A stretch of DNA of 64,000 bases. It comes from Devosia sp. YR412 (lineage in GTDB: Bacteria > Pseudomonadota > Alphaproteobacteria > Rhizobiales > Devosiaceae). Below, one piece after another: positions 35,848 through 43,982 of the stretch. How positions within the stretch are numbered: the stretch's first letter is position 1; every line of letters begins with the position of its first letter. A program made the position numbers and the translations under genes. The notes under the pieces were generated by a model. It made no database searches. It had not been told where the DNA came from and saw nothing but the letters and a program-made list of their open reading frames with translations. The stretch lies in the NCBI RefSeq assembly GCF_900110945.1, contig NZ_FOFL01000001.1, positions 1 through 64,000 on the forward strand. Reading direction: 5' to 3'.

Positions 35848-35990
35848 ATCGGCCCCAGGTGGAGCCCCCTGCCCAGACCGTTAAATCGGCTTGGTTGACA
35901 AGACGTTAACGAGCGTCTTGGGCGACAGTTTCTCCACCGACAGGAATGGTTTAACCGCAGGGCGGTTCCATCGCCAGTCCGTAGAATTAG

Positions 35991-37301
35991 CTAGACCTTC
36001 ACCGCGTGTTCCACCCGCCCGGCATCGCCGAAGATCTTGATGTAGCGAGCGATTTCCTGGGGCGTGCCGGTGGCTTTTGCCGGATTGTCGCTCAGTTTGA
36101 CAGCGGCGTGGCCGTCGGCTTCGCTGACCTTGGCTACGATGGAAATCGGATCAAGCGCCAGATTGGGCCCGTCGGGCGCGCAGCCTTCGAAGTCATTGGT
36201 CAGATTGGTGCCCCAGCCAAAGGCCATGCGCACCTTGCCGTCGAAATGCAGATAGGCTTCCTCGATCATGTCGACGTCGAGCCCGTCGGAGAAGATCAAG
36301 AGCTTCTCGCGCGGATCGCGGCCGCGGCTCTTCCACCAGGCAATGATCTTTTCGCCGCCCTCAATGGCCGGCGCCGAATCGGGGCGGAAGCCGGTCCAGT
36401 CGGCCACCCAGTCGGGCGCATCGCGCAGGAATGAATCGGTGCCGAAGGCGTCGGGCAAAACGATCTTGAGATTGCCGCCGTAGTAGCTCTCCCAGTCCTG
36501 CAGCACCTGATAGGGCGCGGCGCGCAGGGCGTCGTCGGTGCGGGCCAGGGCGGCGAGGACCATGGGCAGCTCATGGGCATTGGTGCCCAAGGCTTCGAGG
36601 TCATTGTCCATAGCGAGCTTGACATTGGAGGTGCCGGTAAAGGCATCGCCAATGCCTTCCTTCAGCGCCTCGACGCACCACCGCTGCCACAGGAAGCTAT
36701 GGCGGCGGCGGGTGCCGAAATCGGAGATCTTGAGTTCAGGCAGTTTTTGCAGCCGCTCGACCTTTTCCCACATCTTGGCTTTGGCGCGGGCATATAGCAC
36801 GTCGAGCGCAAAGGGCCCGTAATGCTTCATCGCGGCACGGCTCCGAAGCTCGTTGATGATGGCCAGCGCCGGGATTTCCCACATCGTGGTTTCGAGCCAG
36901 AGGCCAGGAAATTCCAGCACAAACTGCCCGTCGCGCTTTTCGAGGCGATAGTCGGGCAGGTGGAAATCTTCCAGCCACTTGAGGAAGGCCGGCTCGAAAA
37001 TCTGCTTGGAGCCGTAAAAGCTGTTGCCGGCCAGCCAGATCATTTCCTTCTTGGTGAAGCGGAGCGTGCGGCAATGGTCGAGCTGGGCGCGCAGCTCGTC
37101 GATATCGATCTCTTCGGCCAGCTTGACCGATTTGGTGCGATTGATCAGCGAGAAGGTGGCATCGACCTTGGGATAAAGGCCCCAGATCATCTGCAGCATC
37201 AAAAGCTTGTAGAAATCGGTATCGAGCAGGCTGCGCACGATAGGATCGAGCTTCCAGGTGTGGTTATACACCCGCCGCGCAATGTCGGTATAAGTCGCCA
37301 T
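35991..37301 (-). CDS. pncB: Nicotinate phosphoribosyltransferase
   Basis: PncB (436 aa) salvages nicotinate to NaMN for NAD synthesis. Family features are the start [16 protein letters not shown], the [14 protein letters not shown] stretch with the phospho-accepting His after RRR (about 207-217), TGTSNVKLA, and the PRPP-site region [13 protein letters not shown]...[10 protein letters not shown]. Length fits the proteobacterial enzyme. ATG 37301 with GGGGAC upstream is preferred over GTG 37313. It is monocistronic by appearance, on the same strand as the YcaQ-type gene upstream. Confidence 0.96.
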   Translation of the reverse strand: MATYTDIARRVYNHTWKLDPIVRSLLDTDFYKLLMLQMIWGLYPKVDATFSLINRTKSVKLAEEIDIDELRAQLDHCRTLRFTKKEMIWLAGNSFYGSKQIFEPAFLKWLEDFHLPDYRLEKRDGQFVLEFPGLWLETTMWEIPALAIINELRSRAAMKHYGPFALDVLYARAKAKMWEKVERLQKLPELKISDFGTRRRHSFLWQRWCVEALKEGIGDAFTGTSNVKLAMDNDLEALGTNAHELPMVLAALARTDDALRAAPYQVLQDWESYYGGNLKIVLPDAFGTDSFLRDAPDWVADWTGFRPDSAPAIEGGEKIIAWWKSRGRDPREKLLIFSDGLDVDMIEEAYLHFDGKVRMAFGWGTNLTNDFEGCAPDGPNLALDPISIVAKVSEADGHAAVKLSDNPAKATGTPQEIARYIKIFGDAGRVEHAVKV

Positions 37302-37385
37302 GAAAGTCCCCACTTCGCGGCAAGGCTTTTACGCTGCCGGCGACGGGATGGAAAGCCGACCCAGGCAAAAGCCGTTCGGTGCGGC

Positions 37386-38525
37386 TCAATCGCCCAACTG
37401 AAACCGCTCGAACCGTCCCAAGGCCTCATCCACCGCCGCCGTGCCCTCTACCCCGATCTCCTCCAGCGCTGTCCATTTCTGGATCAGCAATTTTCCCGCC
37501 TGGCGGTCGGTCTTGAGGTCAATGGCCGCGACCACCCGGTCGCCCATCAGCACCGGCAGGGCGAAATAGCCGAGCTTGCGCTTTTCGGCAGGTAGATAGG
37601 CCTCGAACAGGTGATCGTAGCCGAACAGCAGTTTCAGCCGCTTGCGCTGGATGATCAGCGGGTCGAAGGGCGACAGGATATGGACGAGACTCGGCGGTTC
37701 GCTGGCCACTGTTTTCAGCGTCGCCGGCTCGGCCCAGTGCGGCACTTTCTCGGCGCCCTCGATAGTCACGGGCACCAGCAGCTTGCGCCGCACCCGGCTA
37801 TCGATCAGCTCCTTCACTGCCGCCTTGCTGGGCGCATCGAGATGGCAGATCGAATCAAGGCTCACAAGCCCCTGGCTGCGCAGCGCACGGTCGAGCTTAT
37901 AGGCAATGATTTGCCGCTCGGTCGCCGGTTTCGGCAGGCTATTGAAATGCCGGGTCATCAGGTCATAGGTCTTCACCATGCCCTGTCGCGCGCCGATGGT
38001 GACGAGGCCCTGGTAGAACATCATCTCCAGCACGCGCTTGCTTGGCTTGCGGCTGGCCCAGGGGTGGTTCTTGTCCACCAGCTCGTCGTCGCCGATATCG
38101 CGGATCGACAGCGGCCCCTCGCTGCGCAAGCGCTTGAGCATTTTCCTCGATTCGTCCGGCGTCACCGAGCCGAACCAGCGGCCGGGATTGGCGCGATGCT
38201 GTTTCATCGCCGGGATGAAATAGCCCATATCCGCCGTCGGCACATAGCTCAACGCATGCGTCCAATATTCGAACACCGACTTGTCGGCCGATTGCACCTG
38301 GGTGAGATCAACCCTTCGATAGTCGGGAATGCGCGACCACAGGATATGATGGTGGCAGCGTTCCACCACATTAATCGTATCGATCTGCACATAGCCCAGA
38401 TGGGCAATCGTTGCGCGTACCGCCTCCGGCCCGGCGCCGAACGGGTCGGCGCTGTCGAGCTTCTGCGCCGCGATCCAGATGTGGCGGGCGCGGGCCTGGT
38501 CGATGCTGACGGGCGCTTTGGGCAA
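37386..38525 (-). CDS. Winged-helix DNA glycosylase, YcaQ/AlkX-type (COG3214)
   Basis: A protein of about 379 aa of the HTH_42 family, whose E. coli member YcaQ unhooks DNA interstrand crosslinks. The glycosylase motif Q-hydrophobic-D is visible as YVQIDTINVVERCHHH near residue 47. Further signatures are FEYWTHALSYVP, HPWASRKPSKRVLEMMFYQG (wing) and LSPFDPLIIQRKRLKLLFGYDHLFEAYLP near the end. The open frame extends upstream to 39026 across the neighbouring gene and is not real. No ATG is in place, and TTG 38525 (LPKAPVSIDQ) is the best start. The start is uncertain, the family is not. Confidence 0.85.
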   Translation of the reverse strand: MPKAPVSIDQARARHIWIAAQKLDSADPFGAGPEAVRATIAHLGYVQIDTINVVERCHHHILWSRIPDYRRVDLTQVQSADKSVFEYWTHALSYVPTADMGYFIPAMKQHRANPGRWFGSVTPDESRKMLKRLRSEGPLSIRDIGDDELVDKNHPWASRKPSKRVLEMMFYQGLVTIGARQGMVKTYDLMTRHFNSLPKPATERQIIAYKLDRALRSQGLVSLDSICHLDAPSKAAVKELIDSRVRRKLLVPVTIEGAEKVPHWAEPATLKTVASEPPSLVHILSPFDPLIIQRKRLKLLFGYDHLFEAYLPAEKRKLGYFALPVLMGDRVVAAIDLKTDRQAGKLLIQKWTALEEIGVEGTAAVDEALGRFERFQLGD

Positions 38526-38578
38526 GGGGAAGGTCCGAATCTGGCTGGGCCGAGCTTGAAGGCTCGCTCCCTTCCGCG

Positions 38579-40288
38579 TCAATCCGTGGCAGCAGTACGA
38601 AACCAGCCGCCTTCGATAACCTGCAGCTCGCCATGCCGCGACAGGCGCTGGCGCAGCGTCGAAATATCGGTCTCGCTCAAACCGTCGCTGCCGGTGATCT
38701 GCACCCAGGCGTCGAAATAGTCCTGCGGCGCATAGACATGGCCAAAGCCGATTGGGGACGTCTGGGCCAGCGCCATGTCGAGCAGCAGCTGCAGGAAGGT
38801 TACCACCGGATACCAGTCGAGCAGCGGCGAAATCCCCTCGGCGCGCGGTCCGGTGAGCCAGACCGGCGCGCGATAGAGCATTGAGGGTTCGAAGAAGACG
38901 ATCGGATCGCTCGGATATTGCAGGAACACCGTGCGTAGGGGACCCCACGGCCTGGTGTCGCCGACCAGGTCGCCAAAGCCGTTGGAAAAGCGCACCACCG
39001 ATCCGTCGCCGATTTCGGGGTGCCACCAGGGCGAGCCGGGATCGCGGTTGGCCGTGGTGTCGCGCCAGGCCTCGCTGGCAAAGGGCGTGCCGACGAACAG
39101 CGCGCCATCAAAGGGGTCGGCAAGAATGTCGTAAAGCGAACTGGACGCGATCGAACTATAGGCGCCAAGGCTCAACCCATGCAGGTAAAGCCGCGGCCGC
39201 GCGTCGCGCGGCATCATGGTCCAGCGTTCATAGACGGCATTGAACAGGGCGCGGGCCGTCTCGACCCCGACATCGGGCTCGGAAACCAGCGATAGCCAAC
39301 TGGTCAGATAGGAATATTGCACGGCGACGCTGGCCACATCGCCGCCATGCAGCACTTCCAGCGTATCCACGGCAGCCGGCTCCACCCAGCCGGTGCCCAC
39401 CGGCATGATCAGCACCAGCACCGAGCGATCAAAGGCGCCGACCCGATCCATTTCGGCCAGGGCCAGCGCGGCGCGGTCTGTCGGCGTTTCAGCCGAGCGC
39501 AGGCCGACATAGACCCGCAAGGGCTCGACCGCCGGCCGGCCGGTTAGTGCGGCAATTTCATCCTGAGTCGGGCCTGACTGCACATAGATGCGCGCATCGA
39601 GGCCGATCGTATCCCAATCGACCAGCGAAGCGGCGCTGCCCGAGCGCAGCGGATCGATGGGCGCTTCGGCATAGCTGCCGGCCAGCGTGTCGAGATTGGC
39701 GTAAAAGCGGTCGGCGGCATAAAGCAGGCCACGCCCCACCACGCCCTGGCCGATGGTCGCGGCAAGCAGGCCAATAGCCAGAATTGCCCCGGCCAGCGCC
39801 ACGCGGCGCGGGATCACCCGGCGTAGCCGGCGCGACAGCCATTGCACGCCATGCACCAGCACGGTGCCCAGTCCGATCAGCAGGGCCGCCGGCAGCACGG
39901 CTATGGCGGCGACCAGCACGGGTTGCTGCGCCTCGACATCGGCCACGCCCATTTCGGCACGGATGGAATTCTGCCAGCCGGTCGAAAACCACAGGAAGAC
40001 CAAGGCCAGCACGAGGCAGCCCAGCGCGGTAAGCCGACCGATCCAGCTGGCGAGCCGCGGGCTCGACCATTTGAGCTCGAGATAATCCCACAGCCATTCG
40101 AGAAACACCCCGATGCCATAGCCGGCCGCAAAGGCGCAGCCACAGAGAACGCCCTGGGTGACGAAGTGGCGGGGAATCAGCGACGGCGTCAGCGACAGGG
40201 CAAAAAACAACAGGCCCAGCAGCCAGCCTCCGGTCGAGACCCGATCGAGCTGGTGCAGCAGCAGGGTTTGGAGCCGCCCCGTGCGCAT
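38579..40288 (-). CDS. Membrane alpha/beta-hydrolase (Abhydrolase_9 family)
   Basis: A 569-aa protein with an N-terminal block of about four to five membrane segments (to about residue 175, the Abhydrolase_9_N region) and a C-terminal alpha/beta-hydrolase domain. The serine nucleophile sits in LYLHGLSLGAYSS (G-L-S-L-G, about residue 377). PFDGALFVGTPF and QYPSDPIVFFEPSM follow, and the catalytic Asp and His probably lie in DPIVFF and the FGHVYAP loop. The biochemical role is not known for the family. Its ATG overlaps the stop of the ExoD gene by one base (TGATG), so the two are translationally coupled. Confidence 0.85.
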   Translation of the reverse strand: MRTGRLQTLLLHQLDRVSTGGWLLGLLFFALSLTPSLIPRHFVTQGVLCGCAFAAGYGIGVFLEWLWDYLELKWSSPRLASWIGRLTALGCLVLALVFLWFSTGWQNSIRAEMGVADVEAQQPVLVAAIAVLPAALLIGLGTVLVHGVQWLSRRLRRVIPRRVALAGAILAIGLLAATIGQGVVGRGLLYAADRFYANLDTLAGSYAEAPIDPLRSGSAASLVDWDTIGLDARIYVQSGPTQDEIAALTGRPAVEPLRVYVGLRSAETPTDRAALALAEMDRVGAFDRSVLVLIMPVGTGWVEPAAVDTLEVLHGGDVASVAVQYSYLTSWLSLVSEPDVGVETARALFNAVYERWTMMPRDARPRLYLHGLSLGAYSSIASSSLYDILADPFDGALFVGTPFASEAWRDTTANRDPGSPWWHPEIGDGSVVRFSNGFGDLVGDTRPWGPLRTVFLQYPSDPIVFFEPSMLYRAPVWLTGPRAEGISPLLDWYPVVTFLQLLLDMALAQTSPIGFGHVYAPQDYFDAWVQITGSDGLSETDISTLRQRLSRHGELQVIEGGWFRTAATD

Positions 40289-40878
40289 CAGCCGAGCATC
40301 GTCGTGGCGAGGAGGCTGGCGCCCCAGATGGCGCCGCCGGCAATACCCAGGCCGATCAGCGCAATCACCCCGCCCAGCAGCACACCTAACCCATCGTGAT
40401 TGATGCGCGACACGCAGATCACGGCAATGCCAGTATTGGGCACGGCATTGATGAAGGGAATGGGGATGATCATCGGCAGGCTCACCAAGAGGATGAAGAT
40501 GGCCGTCGGCACCTGCGTGCGCGGCCCGGTCAGCACGGCCAACCGTGGGCGCGAGACTTTCGCCACCAGCCCGGCAAACCATTGCATCTGCCCCATCATG
40601 CGCTCGAGCAGTTTCGGCGGCAACCGCCGCTTGCCGATCCAGCCGCCCAATTGCAGCGGTCGACCCAGCAGCGTCGCGACGGTCACCGTCATGATGGTGA
40701 TCGCCAGTGTGCCGCCATAGCCGGGCGGACCGGGCAGCATGTTGAGCACGCTGAGGACGAGGATCACCAGCGGATAGGAGGCATGCCCCAATAGCTCCAC
40801 CAGCCCGCCGGCGGTCAGACCCTCATGGCGACGAATTTTCTCGGCAATCGCCGCAATGCTGGATTCGACTGGAGACAC
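40288..40878 (-). CDS. ExoD-family membrane protein
   Basis: A 196-aa integral membrane protein. ExoD features are the N-terminal EGLTAGGLVELLGHASYPLVILVLSVLNMLPGPPG (Leu-Pro-Gly-Pro-Pro-Gly near 48-53) and the second-half mirror LLVSLPMIIPIPFINAVPNTGI. ExoD proteins affect exopolysaccharide production and alkali tolerance in rhizobia; the mechanism is unknown. First gene of a two-gene unit with the Abhydrolase_9 gene. Confidence 0.88.
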   Translation of the reverse strand: MSPVESSIAAIAEKIRRHEGLTAGGLVELLGHASYPLVILVLSVLNMLPGPPGYGGTLAITIMTVTVATLLGRPLQLGGWIGKRRLPPKLLERMMGQMQWFAGLVAKVSRPRLAVLTGPRTQVPTAIFILLVSLPMIIPIPFINAVPNTGIAVICVSRINHDGLGVLLGGVIALIGLGIAGGAIWGASLLATTMLG

Positions 40879-41025
40879 GGGACCTGGGATTGATCGGCGG
40901 GAGGAGTGTCACCCTGGCGACGCCACCGCACTTGGGACAACGGCAAACCAATGGCCGCCGCACCGCAATGTCATGCCGTCAACGTTAACAGTGTGCTAAC
41001 GCAAAATCGATGTTGGGGAAGGAAA

Positions 41026-41101
<76 letters not shown>

Positions 41102-41146
41102 ATTCCATGGGTCGTTCGGTGGGTAAACCCTTCCGAAGCGAGGCGG

Positions 41147-41175
41147 AACCTATTGGATGATTCCGGCTGGCGCAA
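41147..41175 (-). promoter_or_regulatory. Candidate promoter of tRNA-Ala
   Basis: Minus strand -35 TTGCGC (plus 41170-41175), 17-nt spacer, -10 TAGGTT (plus 41147-41152). It predicts a 5' leader of about 40 nt before the tRNA. Confidence 0.45.
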
Positions 41176-41200
41176 GTGCCTAAATGACACTTTTTTATCT

Positions 41201-41225
41201 GGCCGGCTGAATGCTTCAGCCGGCC
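41201..41225 (-). other. Hairpin after the FYDLN-acid gene
   Basis: Perfect 11-bp stem GGCCGGCTGAA / TTCAGCCGGCC with TGC loop, 17 nt past the stop at 41242. No T-run follows on the minus strand (AGATAAAAAAG instead), so it is a stabilising or weak termination hairpin at most. Confidence 0.45.
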
Positions 41226-41241
41226 GAAAACTCAAGTCAAA

Positions 41242-41649
41242 TCAACGGTCTTCGTCGCCGCCGACGTCAAAGCCGAGCTCGTCGTCCTCGTCTTCGTCTT
41301 CCTCGAGGAACACGTCGGCTTCGTCCTCGCCGAGCTCTTCATCGACCTCGACATCCTCGACGTCCGGGATATCCTCGTCGCCGGCCTCTTCGGCATCGGC
41401 GTCTTCGAGCGAAACGATCTCGGGTGCTGCTGCATCCTCGACCTCTTCCTCGACTTCGTCCTCATCATCCTCGACATCGGCCTTGCGGGCGGTGGCGGGA
41501 GAAGGCTTGCCGGCGAGAACCTGCTCGAAATAGGAGCGCGGGTAGCTCTTGCCGGTATAGGGCGAGACGATCGGGTCGAGGTTGAGGTCGTAGAACTTCT
41601 TGCCCGTCTCGGGATCGGTACGTTTGGTGCCGCGTTCGGAACTGGCCAT
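41242..41649 (-). CDS. FYDLN-acid family protein (TIGR02300)
   Basis: A 135-aa protein. The ordered N-terminus has GTKRTDPETGKKFYDLNLDPIVSPYTG, including the FYDLN motif and the usual PYTGKSYP. Everything after residue 60 is a very acidic tail of Asp, Glu and Val. It lacks the zinc cysteines sometimes seen in this family (CP..CG before the FYDLN). Function unknown, but it is a conserved alphaproteobacterial gene that nearly always lies divergent to aroA-cmk-rpsA, as here. Confidence 0.88.
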   Translation of the reverse strand: MASSERGTKRTDPETGKKFYDLNLDPIVSPYTGKSYPRSYFEQVLAGKPSPATARKADVEDDEDEVEEEVEDAAAPEIVSLEDADAEEAGDEDIPDVEDVEVDEELGEDEADVFLEEDEDEDDELGFDVGGDEDR

Positions 41650-41700
41650 CGATGTCCCTCGTCGTGAGTTTGGGGGCTTTTGGCCCCGGTTCGGTCAGTC

Positions 41701-41729
41701 CGGTTAGGGAGAAACCCACGCCCTGTCAA
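41701..41729 (-). promoter_or_regulatory. Promoter of the FYDLN-acid gene
   Basis: Minus strand consensus -35 TTGACA (plus 41724-41729), 17-nt spacer, -10 TAACCG (plus 41701-41706). Start predicted near 41694, about 45 nt before the ATG at 41649. Confidence 0.55.
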
Positions 41730-41810
41730 ACCGAAAATGTGGAGAGCCGCCTTGCGGTCGCGCCTTGTGGTGGTCTTGCCGCACAGACACATGCTACAGC
41801 CGGATCGCTC

Positions 41811-43181
41811 ATGAACCAGTCGACCGCCCAAAACCCCGCGCCGCTTTCCCCGCTTGCCAGCCACGGCGCCAGCCCGCTGACCGGCTATTTCGCCACGCCC
41901 GGCGACAAGGCGATTTCCCATCGCGCGCTGATCATCGGCGCCCTGGCAGTGGGACGTACAACGGTGGAAGGGCTGCTCGATGCAGAAGATGTGCAGTCCA
42001 CGGCGGCAGCGCTGCGCCAGCTCGGCGTGCGGATCGATGTGCACGATGGCGTCTGCCATGTGCATGGCCTGGGCGTCGGCGGGCTGATGCCCTCGCCGGT
42101 GCGGCTCGATCTGGGCAATTCCGGCACCGGCCTGCGCCTGCTGCTCGGTCTGCTCGCCCCCTATAATTTCGCCAGCCGTTTTACCGGTGGCCCGACCCTG
42201 ACGCGCCGGCCCCTGCGGGCGCTGCTTGATGCCCTGGCACCAATTGGCGTCGGCATGGAAGAAACCGTCGAGGACGGCCTGCCGCTGACCCGGCGTGGTC
42301 CGGCTTTGCCTTTGCCGTTTCACCATGGGATGGAAGCGTCATCCGACCAGATCAAATCGGCCTTGCTGCTGGCGGCGGTGCAGATCGCCGGCACCAGCAC
42401 GATCGTCGAGCCGGTGGCGACCAGCGATCACACCGAAAAGCTCTTGGCCGATTTTGGCGCGGCGATCAGCGTGACGCCGGATGATACGGGTGGCTCCACC
42501 ATTTCCATCACCGGTCTCGTCGAGCTGCGCCCGCGCCATCTGGTGGTCCCTGGCGATCCGGCCTCGGCCGGCTATGCCGTTGTCGCGGCGCTGATCGTGC
42601 CGGGTTCGGACCTGGTGGTCGAGAATGTGCTGATCAATCCGACGCGCACCGGGCTGATCGATACGCTGCTCGAAATGGGTGGCGATATCCAGTTCACCAA
42701 TCAGCGCGAGGTTGGCGGCGAGCATGTCGCAGACTTGCGGGTGCGCTCGTCGCGGCTCAAGGGCATTCGTGTGACCGCCGACCATGCGGCGATGATGCTG
42801 GATGACATTCCTACACTGGCGGTGGCGGCCGCCTTTGCCCAAGGCGAAACCGTCATCGAGGGGATTGCCGAGCTGCGCCACCAGGAATGCGACCGTCTGG
42901 CCGCGACCGCTGCCGGGCTGGCGGCCAACAAGGTCACGGTCAGCGAGGGTGAAGACAGCCTCACCATCGGCGGTGGCGAGGGCAAGGTGAATGGCGGCGG
43001 CAAGGTCGAAAGCCGCTCCGATCATCGCATCGCCATGAGCTTTCTTGTGTTGGGCCTTGCCAGCAAGCACAAGGTGACCGTGGACGATACCAATGCCATT
43101 GCCGCGAGCTTTCCCGGCTTTGTGGCGGCTATGACCGCAGTGGGCGGGCGCTTCGAGACCGTAAAGGGCAAAAAGTCATGA
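41811..43181 (+). CDS. aroA: 3-phosphoshikimate 1-carboxyvinyltransferase (EPSP synthase), class II-like
   Basis: AroA (456 aa) makes EPSP in the shikimate pathway. The backbone is closest to the class II (CP4-type) enzymes: PGDKAISHRALIIGALA, NPTRTGLIDTL and DHRIAMSFLVLGLAS are all recognisable. However several class-defining residues differ: SDHTE where CP4 has RDHTE, SSDQIKSA where CP4 has SAQVKSA, LGNSGTGLR (Gly where CP4 has Ala100), and LRHQECDR where most enzymes have LRVKE(S/T)DR. ATG 41811 is preferred to the long frame from 41652. cmk overlaps by 4 nt. The pathway continues to tryptophan, encoded at 48-51 kb. Confidence 0.95.
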   Translation: MNQSTAQNPAPLSPLASHGASPLTGYFATPGDKAISHRALIIGALAVGRTTVEGLLDAEDVQSTAAALRQLGVRIDVHDGVCHVHGLGVGGLMPSPVRLDLGNSGTGLRLLLGLLAPYNFASRFTGGPTLTRRPLRALLDALAPIGVGMEETVEDGLPLTRRGPALPLPFHHGMEASSDQIKSALLLAAVQIAGTSTIVEPVATSDHTEKLLADFGAAISVTPDDTGGSTISITGLVELRPRHLVVPGDPASAGYAVVAALIVPGSDLVVENVLINPTRTGLIDTLLEMGGDIQFTNQREVGGEHVADLRVRSSRLKGIRVTADHAAMMLDDIPTLAVAAAFAQGETVIEGIAELRHQECDRLAATAAGLAANKVTVSEGEDSLTIGGGEGKVNGGGKVESRSDHRIAMSFLVLGLASKHKVTVDDTNAIAASFPGFVAAMTAVGGRFETVKGKKS

Positions 43182-43816
43182 TCATTGCTGTCGATGGACC
43201 GGCCGCTTCAGGCAAGGGCACGCTGGCCTCGGGCCTCGCCCGTCACTATGGCCTGCCCCATCTCGATACAGGCCTGCTCTATCGCGCGGTCGGCCGGGCT
43301 GTGGAGGCCTATGAAAATGATGCCGATTTCGAGCAGCGCGCCATTGCGGCAGCGCAGACGCTGGATGAAAACGACATCGAGCCTGAATATCTGCAGTCGG
43401 CGCGGATCGGCTCTTTGGCCAGCAAGGTGGCGGTGATCGGCGCGGTGCGTTCGGCGCTGTTTGAATACCAGCGCGATTTCGCCACCCAGGAGGGCGGCGC
43501 TGTGCTGGATGGGCGCGATATCGGTACCCAGATTGCGCCGGAAGCCGATGTGAAGCTCTTCATCCAGGCCGACAGTAAGGCGCGCATGGAACGCCGCGCG
43601 CGGCAGTTCGAAGCGCGCGGCCAAGTGGTTGACCGTTACGCGCTCTATCACCAGATAGAAGAGCGGGATGCGCGCGACATGCTCAATCCCAATGGCGGCT
43701 TCTACAAAGCGGACGACGCGCACTTGCTCGATACGACGCTTCTCGATATAGAGGCCGCACTCCGCGCAGCCATCGCGATTGTCGATGGGACCATGACAGG
43801 CAAGGCAGGGCTCTAA
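43178..43816 (+). CDS. cmk: Cytidylate kinase
   Basis: Cmk (212 aa) phosphorylates CMP and dCMP. The P-loop is IIAVDGPAASGKGTLASGLA at the N-terminus, followed by HLDTGLLYRAVG and DGRDIGTQIAPEADVKLFI. It has the normal short CMP-kinase length with insert. The start overlaps the aroA stop (ATGA). rpsA follows after 166 nt. aroA-cmk-rpsA is a classic order. Confidence 0.96.
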   Translation: MIIAVDGPAASGKGTLASGLARHYGLPHLDTGLLYRAVGRAVEAYENDADFEQRAIAAAQTLDENDIEPEYLQSARIGSLASKVAVIGAVRSALFEYQRDFATQEGGAVLDGRDIGTQIAPEADVKLFIQADSKARMERRARQFEARGQVVDRYALYHQIEERDARDMLNPNGGFYKADDAHLLDTTLLDIEAALRAAIAIVDGTMTGKAGL

Positions 43817-43982
43817 AGCTCAATTCCAACCTTGACTGTCCGGCCCCGACTTTCACCGAGCGAGGCCAGCGGAAACATATCCAAATCAACCTTTCGATCG
43901 GGCGCTCGCGCGCCGGCATTCCCTTTGGAATGGCGGGTTTCCGGTCTTCAACCTCAAGCCCCCGGTGCAACGGAGAAGATAT

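Noticed and set aside
35895..35900. TTGACA on the plus strand as a promoter
   Set aside because: No fitting -10 and no plus-strand gene downstream before pncB, which runs the other way.
38526..39026. Upstream extension of the YcaQ-type gene
   Set aside because: Would overlap the Abhydrolase_9 gene in another frame and shows no glycosylase similarity.
41201..41225. Hairpin after the FYDLN-acid gene as a standard intrinsic terminator
   Set aside because: The stem is perfect but the minus strand continues with A-rich, not T-rich, sequence.
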